The notes: generated from the letters alone by a model not told the origin. A stretch of DNA of 64,000 nucleotides from an uncultured Lachnospiraceae bacterium (GCA_902779575.1 CACZBW010000010.1:41271-105270); one strand, 5' to 3'. Numbered from the stretch's first letter, positions 1 to 8,394 are shown. Numbers and translations are program-made.

Positions 1-649
1 GCGACAGGTCCTTCGTTTTATAGCAGGTTCCCGCGATAAATGTAATATCATGCACATCCAGCCCTGAAGCGAGAGCATCCGCGATTTCAATAATTGAATG
101 CTCGCCCATCCCGTAGGAAATCAGGTCCGCCCCGGAATCCATCAGCAGGGATCTTCGCAGGGAATCGCTCCAGTAATCATAATGGGCCAGCCTTCGTAGG
201 GAAGCCTCGATTCCGCCCGCGATGATCGGCGTGCGGCGGTAGACCGAACGGATCAGATTGCAGTAAACCATGGCGGCCCGGTCCGGCCTTCGCCCCATCA
301 CGCCGCCCGGCGTATAGGCGTCAGTCTGACGGTGCCTGCGGGAAACGGAATAGTGATTCACCATGGAATCCATATTCCCGGCGGATACCAGGAAGCCCAG
401 CCGCGGCTCGCCCAGAACCGTCACACTGGAAGAGTCCTTCCAGTCGGGCTGGGCTATGATGCCCACAGAATATCCGTGCGCCTCAAGGAGCCTGGATATA
501 ATCGCGGGTCCGAAGGAAGGATGATCCACATAGGCGTCGCCGATCACGTAGACAAAGTCAGGCCGGCTGATCCCGCGTTCTTTCAGATCCTCCGCTGAGA
601 CAGGCAGAAAGCACTCCCTGCCCGGCCTGGCATCATTTTTCTTCTGCAT
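1..649 (-). CDS. ygiQ: YgiQ-family (UPF0313) radical SAM protein, N-terminal part
   Basis: The minus-strand frame opens at ATG 649 and runs off the window edge with about 216 codons visible. The protein starts MQKKNDARPGRECF and contains FVYVIGDAYVDHPSFGPAI, then GGIEASLRRLAHYDYW and SYGMGEHSI, which match the conserved N-terminal domain of the YgiQ family. These are long radical SAM proteins (about 600 residues or more) of unknown substrate. The CxxxCxxC iron-sulfur motif should lie beyond the window and is not seen. It starts 18 bases after the HAD gene, so the two are probably cotranscribed. Confidence 0.88.
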   Translation of the reverse strand, partial: MQKKNDARPGRECFLPVSAEDLKERGISRPDFVYVIGDAYVDHPSFGPAIISRLLEAHGYSVGIIAQPDWKDSSSVTVLGEPRLGFLVSAGNMDSMVNHYSVSRRHRQTDAYTPGGVMGRRPDRAAMVYCNLIRSVYRRTPIIAGGIEASLRRLAHYDYWSDSLRRSLLMDSGADLISYGMGEHSIIEIADALASGLDVHDITFIAGTCYKTKDLS

Positions 650-667
650 CCCATCCCCCGCTCATTG

Positions 668-1312
668 TCAGATCAGCTCCGTGAAATCACGGATATAATA
701 ATCGGCGATTGTCTTCAGCTCCTCCCTCCGGGATTCCGCCCAGGGATCCTCCACGGCGACCACCTCCATGCCGGCTCTCTTCCCGGCGAGGGCGCCCTTG
801 GGGATGTCCTCAAAGACAATGATATCTTCCGCCTTCATCCCCCACTCCTGCGCAACGGAAAGGTAAATATCCGGGGAAGGCTTGCCGTGCGCGACCTCTG
901 CCGCGGAACGGACTGTGTCAAAAGCCTCCTCAAGGCCGTTTGCGCGAAGGGCAGCCGTAGTCAGCGGCATCGAATTGCTTGTCGCGATGCCCAGCTTCAT
1001 GCCGCGCGCTTTCATGGCATCCAGGAGCTCTCTTGCGCCCTTTTTCAGATGCACCCGGGTCTGATAGAATTCCATGGCCATCCGGTTCCAGTCGCTCTCC
1101 ATCTTCTCTACGGAATCCGTGATCCCGAACCGTTTCTGAAAATAGACAGCGGTCTCGGGCAGGCTCATGCCCTCAATTGCGTGCTGAAGGTCCGCCGGCA
1201 GTTCAAAACCGAATCTGTCCAGGTATTCAATATCAATATCCTTCCACATCCACATGGAATCCATCAAAGTGCCATCCATATCGAAGATGGCACCTCTTTT
1301 TTCTCGCCACAT
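668..1312 (-). CDS. HAD-superfamily hydrolase, beta-phosphoglucomutase/phosphatase type
   Basis: This 214-residue protein has the full set of HAD motifs: DMDGT at residues 11-15 (nucleophile Asp11 and acid Asp13), TSNS at 111-114, Lys144 in HGKPSPDIY, and FEDIPKG at 167-173 carrying the metal-binding acidic pair. A helical cap lies between motifs I and II (about 20-90), as in subclass I enzymes acting on small sugar phosphates or nucleotides. The exact substrate cannot be read from the sequence. The gene sits between the pseudouridine synthase and ygiQ on the same strand. Confidence 0.88.
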   Translation of the reverse strand: MWREKRGAIFDMDGTLMDSMWMWKDIDIEYLDRFGFELPADLQHAIEGMSLPETAVYFQKRFGITDSVEKMESDWNRMAMEFYQTRVHLKKGARELLDAMKARGMKLGIATSNSMPLTTAALRANGLEEAFDTVRSAAEVAHGKPSPDIYLSVAQEWGMKAEDIIVFEDIPKGALAGKRAGMEVVAVEDPWAESRREELKTIADYYIRDFTELI

Positions 1313-1330
1313 CCGTATTTACTCCTGTTT

Positions 1331-1436
1331 ACCTCGGCAGAGCCGCTGTTTTATAACTCCGTTGCGGAACGAATGTTTCTTCGCCTCTGCAGAGCCGCTG
1401 CTTAAACTTCGTCACAGAACGTCTATATTTTCCTCT
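1331..1436. repeat. Imperfect tandem duplication of about 52 bp
   Basis: Two copies begin at 1331 and 1383. They share GCAGAGCCGCTG and then diverge moderately (TTTTATAACTCCGTTGCGGAACG against CTTAAACTTCGTCACAGAACG, read in pieces). The second copy contains the last codons of the pseudouridine synthase gene, and the first lies in the spacer, so the 3' end of that gene appears to have been duplicated. Confidence 0.55.
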
Positions 1437-2365
1437 TTGCCGCTGCAGAGTTCCTTCTGCTCTTCCGAATTATCATCCGGAGCTTCTGCGCTGCCTTCCA
1501 CATTCCGCAGCATGCCCAGCTCTTCCTCCGTAAGAGGCCGGTACTGCCCGCTTTCCAGTGTTCTGTCCAGGCATACCGTTCCGATTGCAATTCTCTTGAG
1601 GAAGCGGACCTCACGCCCGACTGCCTCGAACATGCGCTTGATCTGATGGAATTTCCCCTCCGTAACCGCCACGGCCACGCAGCATTCTCCTTCTCCGCAG
1701 CGGGCGTAATCCGACAGAGCGATACCCCGCATGCAGAATTCCTGCATCTGCGCCCGGCTCACCAGAAGGGGTGAATCAGGCTGCGGCGGCTGTTTTTCCG
1801 ACCTGCTGTCCTGACGGTTGATCTTCTCTTCCAGAAAATCCCCGTCAACGGTCAGGCGGACCAGCTGGGCAGGAAGCGTCTTCCGCTTTTCCCCGATATC
1901 CAGGCCTTCCCGGAACAGACGGACGTCATTCTCCGTAACGATCCCGCTCACGATCGCGAAATAAGTCTTGGAGACATGCCTGCGGGGGGACAGAAGTCTG
2001 TGGGCCAGCATCCCGTCATTTGTCAGCAGGACAAAACCTTCCGTATCCTTATCAAGGCGTCCCGCGGGAAAAAGCTTATTTGCCCAGGATTCCTGCACCA
2101 GGTTGATCACAGTCTGCGTCCGGCCGTCCCTTGTAGCGCTCAGAACGCCTCCGGGTTTGTTCATCATCAGGTAGAGAAAGCCCGTCTGGCCGATCGCTCT
2201 GCCTTCCGCCTCGATGCTGTCCTTTTCCGGATCAATCTTGTATTCCGGCTGCCTGACTTCAGTCCCGTTGACCCTGACCCGGCCGGAACGGACCAGCTTT
2301 TTCACTTCCGACCTTGTTCCGACGCCTTCTTCCGCCAGGAAACGGTCCAGCCTCATCTGCGTCAT
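1412..2365 (-). CDS. 16S/23S rRNA pseudouridine synthase, RsuA/RluB/RluF family
   Basis: The protein has an N-terminal S4 RNA-binding domain (MTQMRLDRFLAEEGVGTRSE onward, residues about 4-60) followed by a pseudouridine synthase domain with the catalytic motif GRLDKDTEG, in which the Asp is the nucleophile. It isomerises a uridine in ribosomal RNA. I choose ATG 2365 because a GGAGG lies 6 bases upstream; an in-frame ATG at 2404 gives 13 extra basic residues without a good ribosome binding site. A Gln/Pro-rich insertion (about residues 180-200) and an acidic C-terminal tail are unusual. RsuA, RluB and RluF cannot be separated here. Confidence 0.87.
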   Translation of the reverse strand: MTQMRLDRFLAEEGVGTRSEVKKLVRSGRVRVNGTEVRQPEYKIDPEKDSIEAEGRAIGQTGFLYLMMNKPGGVLSATRDGRTQTVINLVQESWANKLFPAGRLDKDTEGFVLLTNDGMLAHRLLSPRRHVSKTYFAIVSGIVTENDVRLFREGLDIGEKRKTLPAQLVRLTVDGDFLEEKINRQDSRSEKQPPQPDSPLLVSRAQMQEFCMRGIALSDYARCGEGECCVAVAVTEGKFHQIKRMFEAVGREVRFLKRIAIGTVCLDRTLESGQYRPLTEEELGMLRNVEGSAEAPDDNSEEQKELCSGKEENIDVL

Positions 2366-2403
2366 CCCCTGCCTCCGTCTGATTCTGCCGGCATCTGCCT
2401 GCA

Positions 2404-2441
2404 TAAAGAAAGAGCCTGAAGATACTGCCTATCTCCAGGCC
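2404..2441 (-). terminator. Rho-independent terminator after the coiled-coil gene
   Basis: On the minus strand GCCTGGAGATA pairs with TATCTTCAGGC around a short loop, followed by TTTCTTT. It lies 76 bases after the stop of the 2517-3134 gene. Confidence 0.6.
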
Positions 2442-2516
2442 CGAAATTCACCTTTCACTCTGAACATTCAGCAGAATCCGGTCTGTCCGGATCTGCAAAG
2501 CGCTCCTGAAGAAAAA

Positions 2517-3134
2517 TCAGTTCTCCTCCGGCTCCTCTGCCTCTTCTTCGGCAGGCGCCGGCTCTTCCGGAGCTGTTGTATAACTGCTCGGAGCAATCTG
2601 CGGGGAGAGCTCTCTGCGGTTCTTGGTCACGATATCATAGCAGGACTGGATCGAATTGATGAAACTGTTATATCTGGAGCCGGCCGCGTCAAGTGTATGA
2701 CCCATGATCTTCTCAAGATTATCCAGCATCTCATCCGTATAGGCGATGGCGCTCATGCGGATATTATTGGAATCCGTCGTAGCATTGTCGATAATCTCCT
2801 GCGCCTGAGCGTTGGTCTGCTCAATCAGGCGGTTCGACTGCTCAAGAGCCTTCTGCATAACCTCGCTCTCGCTGACAATCTTGTCCGCCTTCGCCTGCGC
2901 GTCGGCGACGATCTGGTCCGCTTTTGCCTGGGCATCCGCAAGAATGGCGTCCTTGTTGCTGATGATCTTCTGATATCTCTTGATCTCATCAGGCGTCTTC
3001 ATGCGGAGCTCACGGAGCATCTCCTCAAGCTCTTCCTTGTTTACAACGATCTTTGTCGATGAAAGAGGCTGGAACTTGCAACCATCCACATATTCCTCGA
3101 TCTCTGCGATAATCTGCTCAATACGGCTAACCAT
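2517..3134 (-). CDS. Coiled-coil protein, often annotated as V-type ATPase subunit H-like or ATPase
   Basis: The protein is 205 residues, soluble and highly charged. Residues about 60-120 form a coiled coil with two near-identical heptad blocks (ADAQAKADQIV and ADAQAKADKIV), and the last 30 residues are Pro/Glu-rich and probably disordered. It resembles the protein that follows rsmD-coaD in Lachnospiraceae, sometimes labelled a V-ATPase subunit H or F0 subunit b relative because of the coiled coil. No other ATPase gene is nearby and no membrane segment is present, so I would not infer an ATPase role. A DivIVA-like structural or division role is possible but unproven. Confidence 0.8.
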   Translation of the reverse strand: MVSRIEQIIAEIEEYVDGCKFQPLSSTKIVVNKEELEEMLRELRMKTPDEIKRYQKIISNKDAILADAQAKADQIVADAQAKADKIVSESEVMQKALEQSNRLIEQTNAQAQEIIDNATTDSNNIRMSAIAYTDEMLDNLEKIMGHTLDAAGSRYNSFINSIQSCYDIVTKNRRELSPQIAPSSYTTAPEEPAPAEEEAEEPEEN

Positions 3135-3358
3135 AACTCACACTCTCCTCACTCTGCTGTCATCTCCCCGGACAGCTTCCCTGCTTAACTACTTGCTCTC
3201 CCCTTAATTGTGATATCTACAGTTACATGTTCAGGAAAACGCTGATTCATTCGGTTTTCAATGATCAAGGTCTTTCTCTCAGTATTTCCCCGGTAAACGG
3301 TTCCGGTCTGTCCGTCGGAAACGGACCCTGAACAGCCTGACAGATGAAGCACTTTCTG

Positions 3359-3847
3359 TCACGGTCTGCTGTAACCAAACTTCTCCATCACCGCTTTTTC
3401 CACCAGAGGCGGAACAAAGTTCGATATATCCCCGCCGTAGGAAGCCACTTCCTTGACAGTCGTGGAACTCAGGTAGGCGTACTGCAGACTGGTCGTCAGA
3501 AAGATCGTATCGATCTCCGGAGCCATGATCCGGTTGGTCTGGGACATCTGCAGTTCATAGTCAAAATCCGTAATCGCGCGGAGTCCGCGGATAAAGAAAC
3601 CGGCTCCTTCTTTTCTGGCGAAATCAACAGAAAGTCCGGAGAATGATTCGATCCGGACATTGCTGATATTTTTCGTCATAATATGTAACATATTAACACG
3701 TTCTTCTACAGAAAACAATGGTGTTTTTGCCTGATTCATCAGGACTCCGACAACCAGTTCATCCATAATTTCAGCCGAACGCGCAATGATGTCAAGATGT
3801 CCATACGTTACCGGATCAAAGCTCCCCGGATAAACGGCTCTTTTCAT
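3359..3847 (-). CDS. coaD: Phosphopantetheine adenylyltransferase (PPAT)
   Basis: The protein is 162 residues, the usual length. It starts [20 protein letters not shown], whose GSFDP and GHLD elements form the nucleotidyltransferase active site (T/HxGH class). [14 protein letters not shown] near residues 128-141 corresponds to the second ATP-binding motif. It transfers AMP from ATP to 4'-phosphopantetheine in coenzyme A synthesis. The start follows the rsmD stop by three bases, so the two genes are translated from one message. Confidence 0.96.
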   Translation of the reverse strand: MKRAVYPGSFDPVTYGHLDIIARSAEIMDELVVGVLMNQAKTPLFSVEERVNMLHIMTKNISNVRIESFSGLSVDFARKEGAGFFIRGLRAITDFDYELQMSQTNRIMAPEIDTIFLTTSLQYAYLSSTTVKEVASYGGDISNFVPPLVEKAVMEKFGYSRP

Positions 3848-3850
3848 GTG

Positions 3851-4402
3851 TCACTCTTTCTTCAGAAAAACATGCTTGTTTGTCTTGTATTCCTTCACCC
3901 GGTCAATCCGGTATCCCAGTTCCTGCGCGTAGGAGAAATCGGTATCCTTCGATGCTTCCGCGATGATCACCGTATTCTCATCAACCAGGGTGCTGTCCGC
4001 GAGCGTTTCCAGAACCCTCTTCTCCAGCCCGCAGTCATAGGGCGGATCCATGAAGATGATCGTGAAGGGCTTCTCCCCGTTCATATCCTGAACCGTCTGT
4101 ATGACGTCGCCGGCCAGAACGCGCCCCTGCGGGGCAAGCCGGGTAAAATTCAGGTTCTCATGAATGCAGCGCAGCGCCTGCCGGTTATTCTCCACGAATA
4201 CGGCAGCGGCGGCCCCCCTGCTGAGCGCCTCGATCCCGATCCCGCCGGATCCGGAAAACAGGTCCAGGAATCTGGATCCGGGAACCTGGTCCGCGATCAT
4301 GTTAAACAATGTCTCTTTGATCCGGTCTGTCGTCGGCCTGGTGTTCAGGCCGGTCATGGTACGAAGCGGAAGGCTTCCCGCCTTCCCTGCTATCACTCTC
4401 AT
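3851..4402 (-). CDS. rsmD: 16S rRNA (guanine966-N2)-methyltransferase
   Basis: The protein starts MRVIAGKAGSLPLRTMTG, the normal start of the family, so I use ATG 4402 (183 residues) rather than the in-frame ATG at 4432, which lacks a ribosome binding site. The SAM-binding motif is FLDLFSGSGGIGIEALSRGA, and the catalytic motif for base N-methylation is DPPYD. It modifies G966 of 16S rRNA during 30S assembly. It lies directly upstream of coaD, the usual Clostridia arrangement. Confidence 0.93.
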   Translation of the reverse strand: MRVIAGKAGSLPLRTMTGLNTRPTTDRIKETLFNMIADQVPGSRFLDLFSGSGGIGIEALSRGAAAAVFVENNRQALRCIHENLNFTRLAPQGRVLAGDVIQTVQDMNGEKPFTIIFMDPPYDCGLEKRVLETLADSTLVDENTVIIAEASKDTDFSYAQELGYRIDRVKEYKTNKHVFLKKE

Positions 4403-4518
4403 TCGATCCGTAAGTTCCTTTCTGTCATTCACGCCGGTACCGGCTCACTTTCCCGCTGCCTGACGCGATGCTGCCCATCCGGCAGGCAGGCGCAGCCACA
4501 GGCCTCTGTAGATCTCAC

Positions 4519-4920
4519 TCACTCAGGCCGCACGCTGTTCCTCCAGTCCAGATCCCCGTGGTCAAGACCGAGAACCATGGACTCCGCAGTCGCTATATTC
4601 GTTGCGATCGGGATATTATAACGGTCACACTCTCTCGTGATGGCGATGATATCCGGTTCATTCGGACTGTTCATGATCGGATTATAGAAAAAGATCACAA
4701 GGTCCATGTAACCGCGCTGGATCATGTCCACGAACTGCTTCTCGCCTCCGACCGTTCCGGACAGAAACTTGTGAACCTTCAGATTCGTCGCCTGTTCAAT
4801 CCTGCGGCCCGTCATCTCCGTTGCAAAAAGTTCATTCTTCGCCAGGATATACTTATATGCCACGCAAAAATTTTCAATCAGATCTTTTCTGCTGCTGTGC
4901 GCTATGAAACCGATATTCAT
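4519..4920 (-). CDS. Methylglyoxal synthase-like protein with altered active-site residues
   Basis: The protein is 133 residues and colinear with MgsA: MNIGFIAHSS, FLSGTVGGEKQ, DLVIFFYNP, NEPDIIAI and IPIATNIATAE can all be aligned. MgsA converts dihydroxyacetone phosphate to methylglyoxal and phosphate. From memory of the E. coli enzyme, the catalytic and phosphate-binding positions differ here: Asp20 is Ser9, Asp71 is Glu60, Asp91 is Asn80 and His98 is Asn87, while His19 (His8) and Asp101 (Asp90) are kept. It may be a low-activity or repurposed paralog. It stands alone upstream of rsmD on the same strand. Confidence 0.82.
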   Translation of the reverse strand: MNIGFIAHSSRKDLIENFCVAYKYILAKNELFATEMTGRRIEQATNLKVHKFLSGTVGGEKQFVDMIQRGYMDLVIFFYNPIMNSPNEPDIIAITRECDRYNIPIATNIATAESMVLGLDHGDLDWRNSVRPE

Positions 4921-5023
4921 AAATGCCGCCTCCCGTCTGAAAAGGCAAAATATGCTGCGTATATATTAGCAGAAATAGCTTCCGATTGCAATGCAATACA
5001 CAGGAGGAAGCCCGATATCCTCA

Positions 5024-5062
5024 TAAAAACTGCCGCCCTGATCCGGGATCATCAGGCGGCAG
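5024..5062 (-). terminator. Rho-independent terminator after the 76-residue gene
   Basis: Minus-strand reading gives CTGCCGCCTGAT pairing with ATCAGGGCGGCAG and then TTTTTATG. It separates the small gene from the methylglyoxal synthase-like gene. Confidence 0.75.
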
Positions 5063-5080
5063 ACAGGAAGATTCCTGCAC

Positions 5081-5311
5081 TTATACAAATCTGTCAAAAC
5101 TCAGCTCACAGCCTTTCCGGACCCGCTCAAAAATATTCAGGGCGTCCGTCATCACTCTGTAATAATTCTCTTCCTCCGTCCGGACTGTCAGTTCCTTCAG
5201 GTCCTCCGAAATCTCAATCCCGGCTTCACTGTGCTTCTCCGCCAGCTCCCTGATGGCCCGCTCTCCTTCTTCCTGCGTTATCTCCATTGTTAGCCTGTAG
5301 CATCTTCCCAT
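5081..5311 (-). CDS. Small conserved-looking protein of unknown function (76 residues)
   Basis: I choose ATG 5311 because AGGAGG lies 7-8 bases upstream. The protein begins MGRCYRLTMEITQEEGERAI and has alternating charged and hydrophobic segments predicting an alpha/beta fold: a helix at about 13-27, strands around EISEDLKELTVRT, then a helix ending in FERVRKGCELSFDRFV. It has no signal peptide and no membrane segment. It is followed by a clear terminator, which supports it being a real transcription unit. I do not recognise the family. Confidence 0.6.
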   Translation of the reverse strand: MGRCYRLTMEITQEEGERAIRELAEKHSEAGIEISEDLKELTVRTEEENYYRVMTDALNIFERVRKGCELSFDRFV

Positions 5312-5447
5312 ACTGATCCCTCCTGTGTGCCCTGTTTCCGTCTGTCCTGCTGTTGGAGCAGTATCCTGCTGCAATCCCCCGTCTGTACCGCGCCGCGATC
5401 CGCCGGAGGTTCTGAGAAAGCACTGAAATAACCAGTGTTTCTGCCGG

Positions 5448-5478
5448 AAAAAAGGCCGGGAGTTCCGCGCTCCCGGCC
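5448..5478 (-). terminator. Rho-independent terminator of the eda-kdgK operon
   Basis: On the minus strand GGCCGGGA and TCCCGGCC form an 8-bp GC stem around a 9-base loop, followed immediately by TTTTTT. It lies 62 bases past the kdgK stop. Confidence 0.9.
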
Positions 5479-5539
5479 CTGTTCACTCTTTTTATATGAG
5501 CGCCTGCAATGCCGGAGAACCTTTCGCAGTGATTCGTTC

Positions 5540-6637
5540 TCAGCGATTGACGCGCGCTCCCGCACCGCCCATGATTGCTTCGACTTCTTTTTTGGATGCC
5601 ATGGTGGTATCGCCGGGCGTAGTCATGGCAAGCGCGCCGTGCGCCGCGCCATAGTTGACCGCCGTCTGGGCATCACCCGTCGTCATCAGACCGTATACAA
5701 GTCCGGACGCAAAGGAATCGCCGCCGCCGACTCTGTCCAGAATCTCAAGTCCGTTGAATTCAAGCGACTTGTAGATCTCTCCGTCCGCCCAGCAGATTGC
5801 CTTCCAGTCATTGACTGTTGCCGTCTTGACGGTGCGGAGGGTGGTCGCCACTGCTTTGAAGTTCGGATAGGCCTTGGCAGCCTCGTTGATCATCTTCTTG
5901 TAGCCGTCAATGTTCAGCTTCTTGAGACCTTCCTCATTGCCCTCAATCTCGAAGCCGAGGCAGGCTGTGAAGTCTTCTTCATTTCCGATCATTACGTCGA
6001 CGTACTGGGCGATCTCCTTATTGACCTCTCTGCACTTGTCGAGGCCGCCGATCGCGCTCCACATGGAAGGACGGTAGTTCAGGTCATAGGATACGACCGT
6101 TCCGTACTTTTTAGCGGTTTTGATCGCTGCGATGATCGTCTCGCAGGACTGCTCGGACAGAGCGGCGTAAATTCCGCCTGTATGCAGCCATCTGGCTCCG
6201 AGCTCACCGAAAATATAATCAAAATCGAAATCTTCCGGCTTTGCCTTGGAAATGGCAGTGTTCGCACGGTCAGAGCAGCCGATCGCGCCGCGGATTCCGA
6301 AACCGCGCTCCGTGAAGTTCAGACCGTTCCTGCATACACGCCCGATTCCGTCGGTCTTCATCCATTTGATCAGGGATGTGTCCACGCCGCCCTGAAGGAT
6401 AAAGTCCTCCATCAGCTTGCCAACTTCATTGTCCGCAAAAGCGGTGATGACTGCGGTTCTCATGCCGAAACATCTGCGAAGTCCTCTGACTACGTTGTAC
6501 TCTCCGCCGCCTTCCCATGCGCGGAAGGATCTGGCCGTGCGGATTCTTCCCTCGCCCGGATCCAGGCGGAGCATAACCTCGCCGAGAGAAACCGCGTCAT
6601 ACCTGCATTCATTTTCTGGTCTTAAATTCAGATTCAT
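5540..6637 (-). CDS. kdgK: 2-keto-3-deoxygluconate kinase-like PfkB sugar kinase
   Basis: The protein is 365 residues of the PfkB/ribokinase family. The first signature region is around WEGGGEYNVVRGLRRCFG (residues about 41-58). The C-terminal signature DRVGGGDSFASG carries the catalytic Asp and the anion hole. It would phosphorylate 2-keto-3-deoxygluconate to KDPG. The function rests mainly on the pairing with the KDPG aldolase gene 49 bases upstream, as the family alone covers many sugars. The operon feeds uronate- or gluconate-derived carbon into pyruvate and glyceraldehyde-3-phosphate; no uronate isomerase or dehydratase lies in the window. Confidence 0.88.
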   Translation of the reverse strand: MNLNLRPENECRYDAVSLGEVMLRLDPGEGRIRTARSFRAWEGGGEYNVVRGLRRCFGMRTAVITAFADNEVGKLMEDFILQGGVDTSLIKWMKTDGIGRVCRNGLNFTERGFGIRGAIGCSDRANTAISKAKPEDFDFDYIFGELGARWLHTGGIYAALSEQSCETIIAAIKTAKKYGTVVSYDLNYRPSMWSAIGGLDKCREVNKEIAQYVDVMIGNEEDFTACLGFEIEGNEEGLKKLNIDGYKKMINEAAKAYPNFKAVATTLRTVKTATVNDWKAICWADGEIYKSLEFNGLEILDRVGGGDSFASGLVYGLMTTGDAQTAVNYGAAHGALAMTTPGDTTMASKKEVEAIMGGAGARVNR

Positions 6638-6686
6638 CTTCCTGTCCTTTCCGGTCCGGGCAGCTGCAGGCCGCCCGCAGTTCCTC

Positions 6687-7325
6687 TTATCCTCTGACTT
6701 CCTTTACGATCGCTGCCGCTTCCTTCGTCATCTCCACAATCTTGTCAAACTCGCCCGCTTCGATCAGGGAGCCCTTCACCATCCAGCTACCGCCGCAGCA
6801 GAGAATCTTGTCATAGGCAAGATAATCTCTTACGTTCGTCGCGTTCACGCCGCCGGTCGGCATGAACTTCAGCATCGTATAGGGCGCGGCGACGGCTTTG
6901 ATAAACTTCACGCCGCCCGACGGCTCTGCCGGGAAGAATTTGACGACATCCAGTCCCAGATCCATGGCCTGCTCCATCTCGGAAGGCGTGCAGGTGCCCG
7001 GGCAGACCGGAATTCCTTTCTCAACACAGTACTTTACGACCTTCGGGTTCAGTCCGGGGCTGACAATGAACTTGGCTCCTGCCGCAACCGCACGGTCAAC
7101 CTGCTCTGTCGTAAGGACAGTTCCGGCGCCCACGAGCATATCGGGGAACTTCTCGGCCATGATTTTAATCGATTCCTCTGCCGCTGCCGTACGGAAAGTA
7201 ACCTCCGCGCATTTCAGGCCGCCTTCACACAGAGCCTTCGCAAGCGGTTCCGCATCCTTGGCATCATTCAGTACGACTACCGGGACGATGCCATATTCTC
7301 CCAAAGCTTTGATTACATCATTCAT
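6687..7325 (-). CDS. eda: 2-dehydro-3-deoxyphosphogluconate (KDPG) aldolase
   Basis: The protein is 212 residues, the normal length for this class I aldolase. Key features are the catalytic Glu in AEVTFRTAAAE, the phosphate-binding and structural motif VGAGTVLT, and the Schiff-base Lys in DVVKFFPAEPSGG. LKFMPTGGVN completes the phosphate site. It splits KDPG to pyruvate and glyceraldehyde-3-phosphate. It is the first gene of an operon with kdgK. The 200-bp spacer upstream is shared with the divergent thioesterase gene. Confidence 0.94.
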   Translation of the reverse strand: MNDVIKALGEYGIVPVVVLNDAKDAEPLAKALCEGGLKCAEVTFRTAAAEESIKIMAEKFPDMLVGAGTVLTTEQVDRAVAAGAKFIVSPGLNPKVVKYCVEKGIPVCPGTCTPSEMEQAMDLGLDVVKFFPAEPSGGVKFIKAVAAPYTMLKFMPTGGVNATNVRDYLAYDKILCCGGSWMVKGSLIEAGEFDKIVEMTKEAAAIVKEVRG

Positions 7326-7529
7326 AGCTCTTATCCTTCCTTTTCTCAGTCAGCCTCACTGAAACAGGCCATTCACTCTATCGCGTATAGGATAGCATAT
7401 TTTCAGGGAAATATACACCGCTCTTTTGAGAAAATATGTGCGTCCCCCGCCGGAAACAAGTGTATAATGATCCTGTTAAGAAAAAACAGGACCGGCACCT
7501 GCCGGTACCGGAAAACGAGGATCTTATTT

Positions 7530-8075
7530 ATGGGAGAAGCAAACAGCGATACTGTGAAGGAAGAGAAAGAAAAGGTTTTTTACGGAACCGTTCCGGAGGA
7601 AGGCAGGAAAATGAAGCGCGTCTCGGATTCCCTGACGGAGGCTTCCAGGCTGATCATTCCCGCCGACCTGAACTCCAGCGGAAGACTGTTCGGAGGAAGG
7701 CTTTTAGAATGGCTGGATGAGATGGCGGGCATCGTCGCCAAACGGCACGCGGAGTGTTCCGTGGTGACGGCAGCGATCGACAATCTCCATTTCAAGGAAG
7801 GCGCGACCGTATCCGACACGATCTTCATGCGCGGCTACGTTACCTGGGTCGGCCGTTCCTCCATGGAGGTGCGCGTCGACACCTTCGCGGAAAAACTGAC
7901 CGGAATCCGTGTCCTGATCAACCGCGCCTATTTCGTGATGGTCGGGCTTGACGAGAACACATCTCCTCACCTGGTTCCCGGCCTGATCGTCGAGGGTCCG
8001 AATGAAGAGATGGAATGGGAAAGCGGAAAAAGGAGGCAGGCGCTCAGAAAGCAGCGCGAGCGCGAGGGATTCTGA
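7530..8075 (+). CDS. Acyl-CoA thioesterase, hotdog fold (YciA/BFIT type)
   Basis: I start at ATG 7530, which has GAGG nine bases upstream; the reading frame is open far upstream but that part is antisense to the aldolase operon. The 181-residue protein has the hotdog thioesterase motif NSSGRLFGGRLLEWLDEMAG (about residues 50-69) with the catalytic Asp, and later strand motifs AIDNLHFKEG and VRVDTFAEKL. The family hydrolyses acyl-CoA to free acid and CoA. A TATAAT at 7463-7468 lies in the divergent spacer but no good -35 was found. It is followed by its own terminator. Confidence 0.9.
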   Translation: MGEANSDTVKEEKEKVFYGTVPEEGRKMKRVSDSLTEASRLIIPADLNSSGRLFGGRLLEWLDEMAGIVAKRHAECSVVTAAIDNLHFKEGATVSDTIFMRGYVTWVGRSSMEVRVDTFAEKLTGIRVLINRAYFVMVGLDENTSPHLVPGLIVEGPNEEMEWESGKRRQALRKQREREGF

Positions 8076-8091
8076 TACGAAGAAGACCTGA

Positions 8092-8117
8092 AAAAGCCCG
8101 GCGGACGCCGGGCTTTC
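8092..8117 (+). terminator. Rho-independent terminator of the thioesterase gene
   Basis: GCCCGGCG and CGCCGGGC form a compact stem with a GA-C loop, followed by TTTCTC. It starts about 20 bases after the stop. Confidence 0.8.
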
Positions 8118-8344
8118 TCAATTTCTGATTCTTTTATTCTTTGCCGCCGCCGGATATAGCCGGCTTTTTCCGGCAGGTTGCCGGCAGCCGCCTGCTCTAT
8201 CCCCTTCTGCTGGAGTCCCGTATTCAGGATGCTGCTTGTATAGGCCGGCAGGGAAAGATCGCAGCGGGCCTGAACAATCAGGAGAAGGAAAATCAGGACT
8301 ACATAACCCTCCAGACCTTTCATGAATCTCAGAATATTTCTCAA
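8111..8344 (-). pseudogene. Remnant: first ~78 codons of an ABC exporter (MdlB/YheI type permease-ATPase)
   Basis: A TTG at 8344 with AGGTGG eight bases upstream opens a frame starting LRNILRFMKGLEGYVVLIFL, a basic amphipathic start and then a hydrophobic helix, followed by VQARCDLSLPAYTSSILN and IKESEIEKA. This closely resembles the N-terminus of heterodimeric ABC exporters of about 580 residues. The similarity stops at the thioesterase terminator, and no ATP-binding cassette follows. About 85 percent of the gene is therefore missing. The intact ribosome binding site suggests a recent deletion. Confidence 0.65.
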
Positions 8345-8394
8345 AACAATTTCCACCTCTTACTTTCTGCCAGAAGACCTGCCTCCCGGATAAA

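Noticed and set aside
5226-5565. Two extra minus-strand frames upstream of the 76-residue gene
   Set aside because: They overlap each other and the eda-kdgK terminator and lack ribosome binding sites; only the 5311 start has AGGAGG.
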